A program made the translations under genes and the position numbers. The notes under the pieces are model-generated. The model did not search any database. It was not told the origin of the DNA and was given only the letters and a program-made list of their open reading frames with translations. A stretch of DNA of 35,033 nt, from assembly GCA_001579985.1 (NCBI GenBank), contig LRSR01012621.1:1-35033 (forward strand), given 5' to 3'. The stretch comes from Hypsibius dujardini (Eukaryota > Tardigrada > Eutardigrada > Parachela > Hypsibiidae). Position 1 is the first letter of the stretch. Every line of letters starts with the position of its first letter. Positions 1 to 10,317 of this stretch are shown in pieces.

Positions 1-101
1 CAAACGGTATATCTCACGGTATAGCCGTACAGTATAGAAAAATGAACTGGGGTCAGAGAGTTTTCTATACTGTACGGCTATACCGTGAGATATACCGTTT
101 G
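1..101. mobile_element. Foldback MITE, copy A (cut by window edge)
   Basis: A 41-base arm at 1-41 is an exact reverse complement of 61-101, with a 19-base spacer, so the copy folds into a near-perfect hairpin. The right arm continues into GCGAAAA, matching the fuller copy near 1819-1935, so the left end is cut by the window edge. No coding capacity. Two more copies or part-copies lie within 2 kb, which indicates a mobile family rather than a chance palindrome. The transposase that moves it cannot be told from this copy. Confidence 0.8.
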
Positions 102-109
102 CGAAAATT

Positions 110-762
110 CTCTATTTTTGGTTTATTGCAAAGTGTACAAGCATGTAAAACCAAACACACTATTACTCAATTTTGGCGGTGTTTTATTAGTTTTAAAAAA
201 TGGGAGCCCGTGTAAATGTCGTAACTGTTTTGGCAGTCGCTGTTGCCACTAATTAATTTGCTTTAGAAATCGACCAACGCGAAAACTTAGGAGTTTTCAA
301 TCTATTTGAAGTAGACGATGCTAACATCCAAAAATCGTTCACCTCGATTGATTGATGAGTTTAGTAGTACCATTATCCCTTTCTCTGGCGGCTGATTACA
401 TTCGCTTGATTGAAGGTTTGATAGAAATTTAAATTTAAGAATCGTAATAAAATAAAAAGGATTGGGTCTTTTTTACTTTTCGTTATCTAAGGCTCGGGTT
501 TACGTAAGGATGCGTTTGAAAAAACGCTTCCAACTTGTTTCCATCGTGGCAAATGAGACATTCCTCTCGATTCAGCAAGAACTCTATTTTAAAAACAAAT
601 TTGGTTTCTGTCTGTTTTCGTCTGTGTTGCTCAGGAGCAACGCTTTCATCGGCGGAAGACATGACAAATTTAATGTTTAATTAATGAAAGCGAAGAAAAA
701 ACGAATTTCACCACAAAGAGAGGAAAAGGATTTAATCACTCCAGATAATAAATTTAATACAG
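110..762. other. AT-rich intergenic stretch, no gene seen
   Basis: Only short open frames occur, with no recognisable protein and no convincing splice structure. No RNA gene was recognised by eye. It lies between foldback copy A and the inverted-repeat element at 763. Confidence 0.4.
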
Positions 763-1117
763 TACAGTATGAGGTAAGGGCACTGGAATGGGCCACTTGA
801 CTTTCCCGTACCCTGGAGTGGGCCACCATGGAATCACAACTTCCACACAGGTTTTGGTATCACCAAGATTCTAAACGACAGAGAATAATTGATAACCCGA
901 TGGAACGCTTGTTAGATATGAAAAAAAGTTGTGGGAACATGGTTAAAAAACGAAATGATTGGATAGTCGGAAAAAGCTCACTGTAGAGGACGCTGACTAT
1001 GCCGTGACTCATCTCTTTTCCATTAAATTGCGACAGAGCGCCCCCTGCCGCCCGGTGGCCCATTCCAGAGTACGGAAATTCAATTGGCCCATTCCAGAGC
1101 CCTTCCCTCATACTGTA
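763..1117. mobile_element. Terminal-inverted-repeat MITE with paired sub-repeats
   Basis: The left end (763 to about 829, beginning TACAGTATGAGG) is the reverse complement, with a few mismatches, of the right end (about 1050-1117, ending CCTCATACTGTA). Each arm holds two copies of a CTGGAATGGGCCA-like motif about 30 bases apart, the kind of subterminal motif a transposase may bind. Total length about 355 bases with no transposase. The outermost TA may be target-derived. The superfamily is not assigned. Confidence 0.72.
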
Positions 1118-1214
1118 AAATTGCTTTCAACAGGGTTTAAACGAAGTGAGTTGATTGGTTTGATATGGCGTGTACAGAAAACCGATTTTTGTACCACTGT
1201 ATAGCTTTATTTGC

Positions 1215-1290
1215 ACAGTATAGAAAACTCGGTACAGTTTTCTATACTGTACCGCTATACCGTGAGATATACCGTTTGCAAAAACTCTCT
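1215..1290. mobile_element. Foldback MITE, copy B (left arm truncated)
   Basis: Positions 1238-1285 match the right arm of the foldback family seen at 61-101 and 1888-1935. Only the inner 13 bases of the left arm (ACAGTATAGAAAA, 1215-1227) remain upstream. The copy is therefore a 5'-truncated or internally deleted member. Confidence 0.7.
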
Positions 1291-1648
1291 AATAATCCCC
1301 ATGATCTAGGATTGGCCCAATTGCTGAAATCAGCTTCCTGTCGGTAAATTGGCGAAGCCAGAGTTAGAGGATCACCCAGACTTAAAATTACCTGAGACAA
1401 AATCTTCCATCGCATCCGAGCCAAGCCTGCGGACATGCGACCTCAACAAGCAGCTTCTCCTTCTACCTTCTCGCGTCGTAAAATTAATCCACAACACATT
1501 AAGGATCATGCGTCAAGGATCTCATAAGATATGGATCCTAAATTTGCGTAGTCAGACGTCCAGAAAATCTTAGAGCTCACATGCAAAACGAGACAAACAA
1601 GTTGTGAGGTGCAGAAACCACAACAAACACTCTTGGCAGTGAACGTTC

Positions 1649-1963
1649 TAGTACTGTACTGTCACAGTGCCACAGTAGAGAGTTTTCGCAAACGGTATAA
1701 CAGTAGAACCGGGAACATACGTACAAGTAAGGGTAAGGCAACGATGAGATGGGAATTCTATACCAGTCGTAGTATCAGGCCGCACAAACAAAATGAAATT
1801 CAGGGGCAAACATCCATCGTTTTCGCAAACGGTATATCTCACGGTATAGCCGTACAGTATAGAAAAATGAACCGGGGTCAGAGAGAGTTTTCTATACTGT
1901 ACCGCTATACCATGAGATATACCGTTTGCGAAAACTCTCTGTACTGACAGTACAGTACCACAG
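1649..1963. mobile_element. Foldback MITE, copy C, with a second outer left arm
   Basis: The inner hairpin pairs 1819-1866 with 1888-1935 (48-base arms, two mismatches). The right arm and its flank (1913-1963) also pair with a second left end at 1649-1702, which carries GAGAGTTTTCGCAAACGG preceded by TACTGTACTGTCA. The 315-base unit thus has two nested left arms sharing one right arm. This could be a longer family member with a tandem end, or one copy inserted into another. No coding capacity is seen. Confidence 0.65.
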
Positions 1964-2005
1964 TACCACTACTGCAGAAGTCGTGCAGTACAGTACGGTA
2001 CTAAT

Positions 2006-2150
2006 ACACATGTGGCTGCAATTTTGTTCGGTCTTTTTAACACCCGTGCAGCTATTTAGGCCTGATAGGATGAGTGCCTACGCATCTTACTGTGGCCTCC
2101 AGGATAACTGGACCGGACCAAATTTCAGTCACTAGCCACCCTGGCCCCGC
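2006..2150. mobile_element. Fragment of a small inverted-repeat family (second copy at 14767)
   Basis: The stretch opens with ACACATGTGGCTGCAATTTT and later carries GGACCGGACCAAATTTCAG followed by AGCCACC. Both segments recur at 14767-14878, where the unit is bounded by ACACATGTG in inverted orientation. Two dispersed, similar copies suggest a short non-autonomous element. Boundaries are approximate. Confidence 0.45.
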
Positions 2151-2418
2151 ACACTGGCGCACAGTCTCGAACAATCCGACCGCGCACTGCCATGCATAAA
2201 AGAAATTTCACATCTTGCACACTTGTATATCTTTCTTCCTCTTTGCAACGAGTCCATTCCCGCTTGATCCGCTTCCAGTCCCCTCCATTTCCCCTCCAGT
2301 TGGCATTACTCTTGTTGCGCTTTTTCGTACTTTGTTATTATTATTCCCCAACTAAAGCAGACAAACCCTTGCGGGATATACAAAGACTGTTTGAAAGTAC
2401 TACGGACAAATAGGAATT

Positions 2419-3137
2419 CTACAAGAAAGCCATTACACGCGTCTTGTAGATGTTAAGAAATTCACATTTCCAGAGATCAGAAGGCAGAGAATTATCAAGT
2501 AATCTCAACCGTCTAGCCAAAATCGAGTCACCCATCGCACTCTTCACATTCACTTCAATTCGTCGGGTCTTGCGGAGGTCTCGCACACTGTCACGGAATG
2601 TCAGAAGGGCTCGCAGGTAGTCTGGAATCGGCGTTTTGTCGTGATTCACGATGCGATATTTATATTTCCAACACTTCGCAATAGTCTCCACACCGAAACG
2701 TTTAGTGATTGATTGTACAATCTTGGACTGGATTTTCCTGGTTTCCAGGGTCGAAAACTTGGAAAGATGCATTTCGCTTATAGGTTGAATTAATGAGGGA
2801 GCGGAACAGTGGATCCCTAAAGGGCAGTCGGATGGCGGGTTCGACATTGATCTGGAAATACTTGTGCCGTTTCTTTGTTCACGGTGAATCGAGACATGAT
2901 TCCCATGCCTCCTTCCACCCAAGCGATTCCAGCGCGATTGGCGCAACCTAGATGCATACGTCTTTCTCTAAACGCGGATCTCAAAAGTCCAGTTGTGTCT
3001 CCACCGAAAACAGAACTGTTGTTGTGGTTGTTTTCTTCTGCTTTCAAACGAAAAATGCGCAAAAAGCGATGTGACATGGTGTTTATGTGACATGGATGTG
3101 ATAAACAATAAAAATCAATGCAGGAAAAACGTCTCAA
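2419..3137 (-). CDS. Hypothetical protein, overlapping unspliced open frames
   Basis: On the minus strand two sizeable open frames overlap: one ends at 2817 and starts near 3137, the other runs from about 2946 to the stop at 2419. The second encodes a basic stretch with repeated Arg/Lys (for example RDLRKTRRIEVNVKSAMGDS) and no domain I recognise. A donor CAA|GTATTT (about 2860) and an acceptor CCTATAAG (about 2781) are plausible signals, but they do not keep both frames in register, so I cannot give a clean gene model. The locus would be divergent from V-ATPase B, about 520 bases away. It could be a real small gene or chance open frames in a repeat-rich region. Confidence 0.25.
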
Positions 3138-3658
3138 TCAGGCATTTGCCATTCCGGTTCGTCTGGTAGGACATGGTTTGACCCAGACAAAACATGAGCC
3201 GTGTTCCGGAGGCACTAATTTCAACAATCAATTGATGCAGCTTATGGTAACATTGACAGCGCCCTCTGTGTACGCTCGTCATAGGCTTTTTCAAGCCTGA
3301 AGATTTCTTTAACACTATGGGTACGAGTAGTACACTTTGCACATTGTACAATATGAGAACGTCTTTTCGAAACGAAAGCATGTATTTACTACTATCTGAA
3401 ACGTCGTATGCGCTTCACCTACAGCATTGAGGTTGAATTCAACGTGACATAGGATCGCGATTGCACTTTATCACATGCAAACGGATTCGATCGATCACCG
3501 CCTTTGCGAGTTTCCGTTTAGCTCGTGACTCTGCACCGCGTTTGCTTTCCTCTCAAAATCGTGAAGGGGTGGATTGGATTCCTTGCAAAATTTTCTTATT
3601 TCGTTCTTTCTTTCCTTGAATTTCATTTTGTCGTATCATTATCCATTCCCTGTTGAAA

Positions 3659-5691
<2,033 letters not shown>

Positions 5692-6002
5692 AATAGGACT
5701 GCTAAGTTTAATTATGCTTGATGTAATAGTATCTGTTGCATATTCTCCGTAATCTTTTGAGAAACTGTGCATGTATTGACGGAATCGGCGTTATGTTATT
5801 TTGACATTCCAGAATTTGATCATGTTCTCATTATGCCTGGGTTTAATCGTGCTTCTGGTACTTCTAATTTAAATGTTAGTCGAGTGTTAAAACATTTCGT
5901 CAAAATGTACGTCTTGACAACACATGACTGCCAGACGTACACTTATTACGGCGATTGTGACTGCGTCGAGTCGAAACCAAAGCTCCAGTGCCAACGATGA
6001 AA

Positions 6003-6023
6003 CCAGTGCCAGTCAGTGGCACT
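6003..6023. other. Small perfect hairpin in the convergent 3' region
   Basis: CAGTGCC and GGCACTG pair around a seven-base loop, about 310 bases after the V-ATPase B stop codon and about 220 bases from the ARL5 stop. It could structure a 3' end, but nothing else supports a function. Confidence 0.3.
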
Positions 6024-6039
6024 GCGAAGGCGCTAATTT

Positions 6040-6045
6040 AATAAA
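6040..6045 (+). promoter_or_regulatory. Possible poly(A) signal for V-ATPase B
   Basis: AATAAA, about 350 bases after the stop codon and before the converging ARL5 gene. No nearer canonical signal was seen, so this is the best candidate, though unproven. Confidence 0.4.
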
Positions 6046-6243
6046 AAATGTTGGAATTGGTCATCAAGGCCTGCATGAGTTGGCCTAGGAGCGGAAATGG
6101 ATTTAAAAAACGCAGTTAGCAATAGCCCAGCAGTTAAATTTTCCATAGAAGAAAAGAGCATTTGTCTTTAAAAGTTCAAGAGGACACTAAGCATTTTCAA
6201 GAAACAAAACAGGAGGTATATGTCGGCAATTTGGCGATCCTCC

Positions 6244-7619
6244 TCACCGCTGTATGTGGTTGGACATCCACTCTAGGCCTTGGTAAAGTCTGCAAAAGAT
6301 TTTGCTTGCAACTATACTGAGTAGTTTTGGGAGGAAGAGGATTGAGCATACCCATCTCCGGTTAGTGCACAGCAAGCCTGAATTTGCCAGCGATGACTCT
6401 TAATGGAAGTGAGATTGAGCAGACCAGACAGTTCAGCGGCAGACATGGCTCCTTTTAGATCCTGTTAGAGTAAGTACCTGTGAAGCTGACTGCCTCTACC
6501 TGTAGGGCTTAAGTCTTACAGGCTCCATTCTTTCGTACCTGTTTGTTGGCCAAGACTAGAACGCTTGCTTTCCTTAAATCCTGTATATGACACAAACAGG
6601 ACATCAGGTGATTTTAGTTCAGCAAACTGGGATTCCGGTTCGGTCGCAACAGATGAATGCCAAAATAATGGTAAATTGTACCTCATGCGCTAACATGCGA
6701 TAAAGTTCTTCTTTAACCAATCCAACACGTTCTCTGTCCATGGAATCCACAACCAATATTAAGAACTGCAACCAAAACATTTGACACAATACTAGTACAC
6801 TATTAATTAAAATAGAATTGCACAAGACTTGCTCTGTTCTACTTCTCACTCACCTCTGCGCTGCTGTAGTAAGAGGTCCAAGAAATTCTGAGCGATTCTT
6901 GTCCCGCAAGGTCCCACATCACAAAGCGAATGCGGTTCCATCGAATTTCCTCCACGTTGCTGTCAAGTCAAAAGATATAAATCTCCAACAGTCCTTTATT
7001 TCACTGTACGAGCTCATAGCAGTGAAATTGAGCGAATTAACCCTACTAACATGATTAAATGATTGGTTGATTGTGTGGTAACCGCGAGCTTGATTCATTT
7101 GAAACGTCGCTGACATCCCGAATCGGAATAGAACTGAGACTTAGGCTTCAGGCGGATCAACTATCGGGAAAGATAGCTCTTACTGTACTATGCTAGATGA
7201 TTTTTCATTGTTTCATTAACAAAGCAGACCCAGAAGATGCCTCGCATAATGAACTGGTTACTGCACTAGTAAAGTACAGTACCTTCCAATAGTGGGCGAG
7301 GTGTGAACCACTTCCTTCATTGTACTGTAAACAAACAAATATCTGCACCTTTCAAGTAATAAATATCCTGTCCAAACAATAGAAGTGGCACGCACAACTG
7401 ATACAGGATGGTGGTTTTGCCCGCATTGTCCAGGCCCAGAATGAGAACTTTATGCTCTATAACGACAGGGAGAAGAAACACCAACGAATCAATCAATCAA
7501 GTGATCAGGTTTGGATAGAAATATCATGACTTAAAAGTAAATCAAGCAATCCACGACAGGAAGGACTAGCTACCTTCGTCTCCAAATAGCCGCCATAGAC
7601 GAGAGAACAGCAGGCCCAT
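6244..7619 (-). CDS. ARL5: ADP-ribosylation factor-like GTPase 5
   Basis: An ARF-family GTPase that in other animals sits on the trans-Golgi and recruits the GARP tether for endosome-to-Golgi transport. Eight exons on the minus strand join in frame to 178 residues (human ARL5A has 179): 7574-7619, 7396-7456, 7283-7324, 6854-6959, 6682-6765, 6539-6580, 6352-6461, 6244-6289. Seen in order: MGLLFSRLW with Gly2 for N-myristoylation, the P-loop GLDNAGKTT, the effector loop [14 protein letters not shown], the G3 motif [18 protein letters not shown], the ARL5-typical [10 protein letters not shown], and NKQD split across exons 6 and 7. The paralogue call rests on that HTSPTIGSNVEE/EELYxMLAHE pattern and on the ending [11 protein letters not shown]. 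The unusual point is Ala in place of the usual first Gly of the ARF-family WDxGGQ motif. The gene converges on V-ATPase B. Confidence 0.95.
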
Positions 7620-8104
7620 TTTCAGCTCCACATTACTCGAGGAACGCAGCTGAAATTCTGCAATTCCAATACGCCTTCGTAAAAAGTTTAATTGTGGGAT
7701 AGAAGACGGAATAAACTGCTACTGTAGATGAAGGAGATTACTACTGCTCAAGCCAAAGTGGAGACAACTGCAGCAAATTATCCCAACGCGTCTTTATAGC
7801 ATTCCTAACGAGGAAATCTAATTGCCGATATGTATGATATATGCATGCCGGAAATTAACAAACTCGAAATGAAAGGTGAGAGATTATAAATGATAAATTG
7901 TTGAGGAAATAGCAAAATAAATGAGTAGATTCATTGATTGAGGTCTGGACGGGATGGCACTTTCGCAGATGCTGCGCATCGCACAAATGCACATCGCACT
8001 CCTTCAAATTTAAAAATACAGTGGCGTCAGTGTGTCTGGACTCTGGACTTGATTGGAGTAGCACTGCAAGCTGCAAGCCTGTAACACTGCATCTGCAGAG
8101 TGTG
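7620..8104. other. Upstream region of ARL5, no gene seen
   Basis: The 5' flank of ARL5 runs into the hAT element at 8105. The open frames are short and unrecognised. The ARL5 promoter probably lies here, but no specific element could be identified. Confidence 0.35.
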
Positions 8105-8344
8105 CAGATGGGCAACTCCAAATCCGGAGTTTGGAGTTTTTAACTCCATCAACTCCACTCTGCAGTTTTAAGCCAGATTTGGAGTTGAAACAGTTGGAGT
8201 TGGAGGTGAAGTTGGAGTTGATCTGCTCGGAGTGGGATTGTTGTGTTTTATCGAATTTTTGGCCTTGAGATTTTATTTGATTGGTTTATTGTGGAGAAAT
8301 CAAATGTGGTCCACTAGGCCATAGGCCATGCGCGTTGCCGCGGC

Positions 8345-8992
8345 TCAGCAACAGACTGCAGTCTCTTCTGTGTCCTACCGCGAGGAGCTAAAGCAGTATA
8401 TCGCAGGGCCTAAAATAGTGTCTATTAATAGACAAAATGCATACTTTTAAAAAAATTTGCATCTTTATTTTCCAAAATGTCGACGATTAAAAAAGTTCAA
8501 ATCCGAAGAGATTTGCGATCACCCCCTCGATAATAGGGGGACTTTACGCCAAGGGGGAGGGGGCGGGTCTGGAACAGGGGGCGACAAATGGAAGCACTTT
8601 TCTACTTTCTGATGCATACACAGAGCTGAAATAACGCGAAACACGTACGGGGAAAGCATCTAATTATCCTAATTATCTATATTCCTAATTTTTAATGATG
8701 ATAATTCATAAGAATAACTCGTGAAGAGTTGACAAAACTGCAGAAATTAACCCCGGAGGTTGTAGATCATTAGTATTTTGCTATTTTAGGCCCGGGTATA
8801 TCGACTTGCCAGCTGTGGGAACTAATCCATTTTCTTGTTGGACGAATTGTGTGAAAAGTGCTGCGATTCGAGCTTTTACGGCCCCTGCCGATATTGAACG
8901 CACTTTCAATTTGTGGTATTATTCTTTCTGAACGTCGTCAGCAAACGGCTGACGCAAATTTCGAGAATCTTCTATGTCGTGTGAACGAATAA
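8345..8992 (+). pseudogene. hAT transposase C-terminal (dimerisation) remnant, split by an insertion
   Basis: The reading frame before 8403 ends in EELKQYI and resumes after the insertion at 8804 with DLPAVGTNPFSCW, then AIRAFTAPADIERTFNLW. Near the end a shifted frame reads SERRQQTADANFENLLCRVN before a stop at 8990-8992. This order, a Leu-Pro and Trp segment, a P-A-x-x-x-E-R-x-F motif, then ERR and NFENLL, is that of the hAT-family C-terminal dimerisation region. There is at least one frameshift, and the N-terminal and DDE parts are missing, so it is inactive. Confidence 0.75.
8404..8795. mobile_element. Nested hAT-like MITE with perfect 8-base target duplication
   Basis: Terminal inverted repeats are CAGGGCCTAAAATAG (8404-8418) and CTATTTTAGGCCCGG (8781-8795), with one mismatch in 15. 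The direct repeat GTATATCG flanks both sides exactly (8396-8403 and 8796-8803). A CAGGG-type end plus an 8-base duplication is typical of hAT insertions. The 392-base body has no transposase. It includes G-rich and C-rich tracts around 8521-8585 that can partly pair (CCCCCTCGATAATAGGGGG). Confidence 0.88.
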
Positions 8993-9323
8993 AAATGTAT
9001 TTCCTGTTTCGTATTACGTATATTTGACGGGTGGAGTCGGAGTGGAGTTGAAGTGGAGTTGGAATGGGTTCTTATGGGGAAAAGAGTGGAGTTTGAATTG
9101 TGAAAGGAGTTGGGAGTGGAGTTGGAGTTTGTTTTTTACCGAAGTTGCCCATGTCTGATAGCGTGCGTGTTATTTGTTATGGTTTTTGCTGATCTTAAAA
9201 ATTCAGGAGAAATATAATACTGACGTGTACTGACAGTACCTATGATTACTATGTTTTTACCATGAATTGAAGCAATCATCGTTATTTCGTTACTCTTGTG
9301 TCCTATTAAGAAGCAGCCCAAAA

Positions 9324-9886
9324 ATGGCTGCTTCGTCGCAACAGTTGAAAGAGGATGAGGAAAGTGGAGGAGGATCTTTAGGGCAATCTGTCGGGAGAGA
9401 TGACAGAGATTATCTTTCTTCTACTACCAGTCCCAATGCGAATTTAGATTCGCGAGACTTGCTTTCCTGCTCGGAATATTATGAGTATGTCTCCATTGGA
9501 GTGGATGAGAGTAGACGATCCTTCAAACATCGGAGACGTCAAGTCAACCAACTCAGAGGCCAAATTTTAGCTTCTCTTAAGACTGATCTCGTTGCGGCAT
9601 CCGCCAAACTATTTGTCACGCTTAAAATTATCACACGTTCCACGGAAACAACTCGTGTAAGAAGAAATGATATGATAATGATTAATGGCTATCCATGTTT
9701 GCCAATCAATCAATCTGTCAATCGTAACATAAGAGAAGGATGAGTAACTTTTCATCTCGTTTTGCTTTTCAGGAGACTTTGGCTGACCTCCACGTTGCCA
9801 CGCCCAATTTAGAGCAACTGCAAAGAGTTGGAAATTCATTAGCTAGCATTGCTACTAGCATCTTCCCCAGTTGGACAGCCCAGTAA
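9324..9886 (+). CDS. Conserved-looking small protein of unknown family
   Basis: Two exons, 9324-9656 and 9773-9886, join in frame (CGT|GTAAGA donor, TTTTCAG acceptor) to give 148 residues. The start chosen is the ATG at 9324 (MAASSQQLKEDEESGGG); a longer frame upstream uses a non-ATG codon. The N-terminal third is acidic, Ser/Gly-rich and probably disordered. A basic patch (RRSFKHRRRQVNQLRGQ) leads into an amphipathic, probably helical region (KTDLVAASAKLFVTLK) that continues in exon 2 (LEQLQRVGNSLASIATSIF). There is no signal peptide or membrane segment. It could be a small coiled-coil trafficking or cytoskeletal subunit, but I do not recognise the family. The frame-preserving splice argues that it is a real gene. 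Confidence 0.6.
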
Positions 9887-10021
9887 TATTTACTCATGAA
9901 CTTTCCCTTGCATTGACACTCGGAAATTCTGTCATTCTGGACTTCCTAGTCTTGATTCTCGGGCACAGTACGCTACAGAATGGGCTGGTTGCTATTGAGT
10001 TCCTGGCTAGCTTAAATTTAA

Positions 10022-10027
10022 AATAAA
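10022..10027 (+). promoter_or_regulatory. Possible poly(A) signal for the 148-residue gene
   Basis: AATAAA, 136 bases after the stop codon at 9886 and before the converging MTTP gene. Confidence 0.5.
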
Positions 10028-10317
10028 ACTTCTCCTGCCTGCTTTCCCATCTCCAAAGTGGAAAGGTTGGAGTTCCGCGCTGCCCTATAGGTCGCGTACT
10101 TGTTATGTACAGTAGTACGTGACAAGTGTTCGTAACGTATCTATCCCGACTGCTAATTACATTTTGCATCTTACTCTTACGTTCACACATCACGCTCTAT
10201 TCAGGCTCTCAGATATTTTAAAAAGAGTGAGCAAAATACAAATACCGGGCAATAAATATTTGAAGCCTCGAAATTGACTGGCAAGAAGACGGCCACTGAA
10301 ACTTGAAAGCAAACTAA

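Larger units (their letters stand above)
8105..9157 (+). mobile_element. Decayed hAT-superfamily DNA transposon
   Basis: The ends are CAGATGGGCAACTCC (8105) and, reading inward on the other strand from 9157, CAGACATGGGCAACTTC. These are inverted repeats beginning CAG, as is usual for hAT elements. The flanks AGAGTGTG (8097-8104) and ATAGCGTG (9158-9165) agree at 6 of 8 positions, consistent with an aged 8-base target duplication. Inside both ends are strings of GGAGTT/AACTCC (about 8113-8230 and 9028-9130), which look like subterminal transposase sites. A fragment of the transposase C-terminus lies at 8804-8992. The element is interrupted by a second insertion at 8404-8795. Confidence 0.75.

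Noticed and set aside
8521-8585. Structured RNA or G-quadruplex function
   Set aside because: The G-rich and C-rich tracts lie inside a non-autonomous transposon. Nothing else supports a functional RNA.
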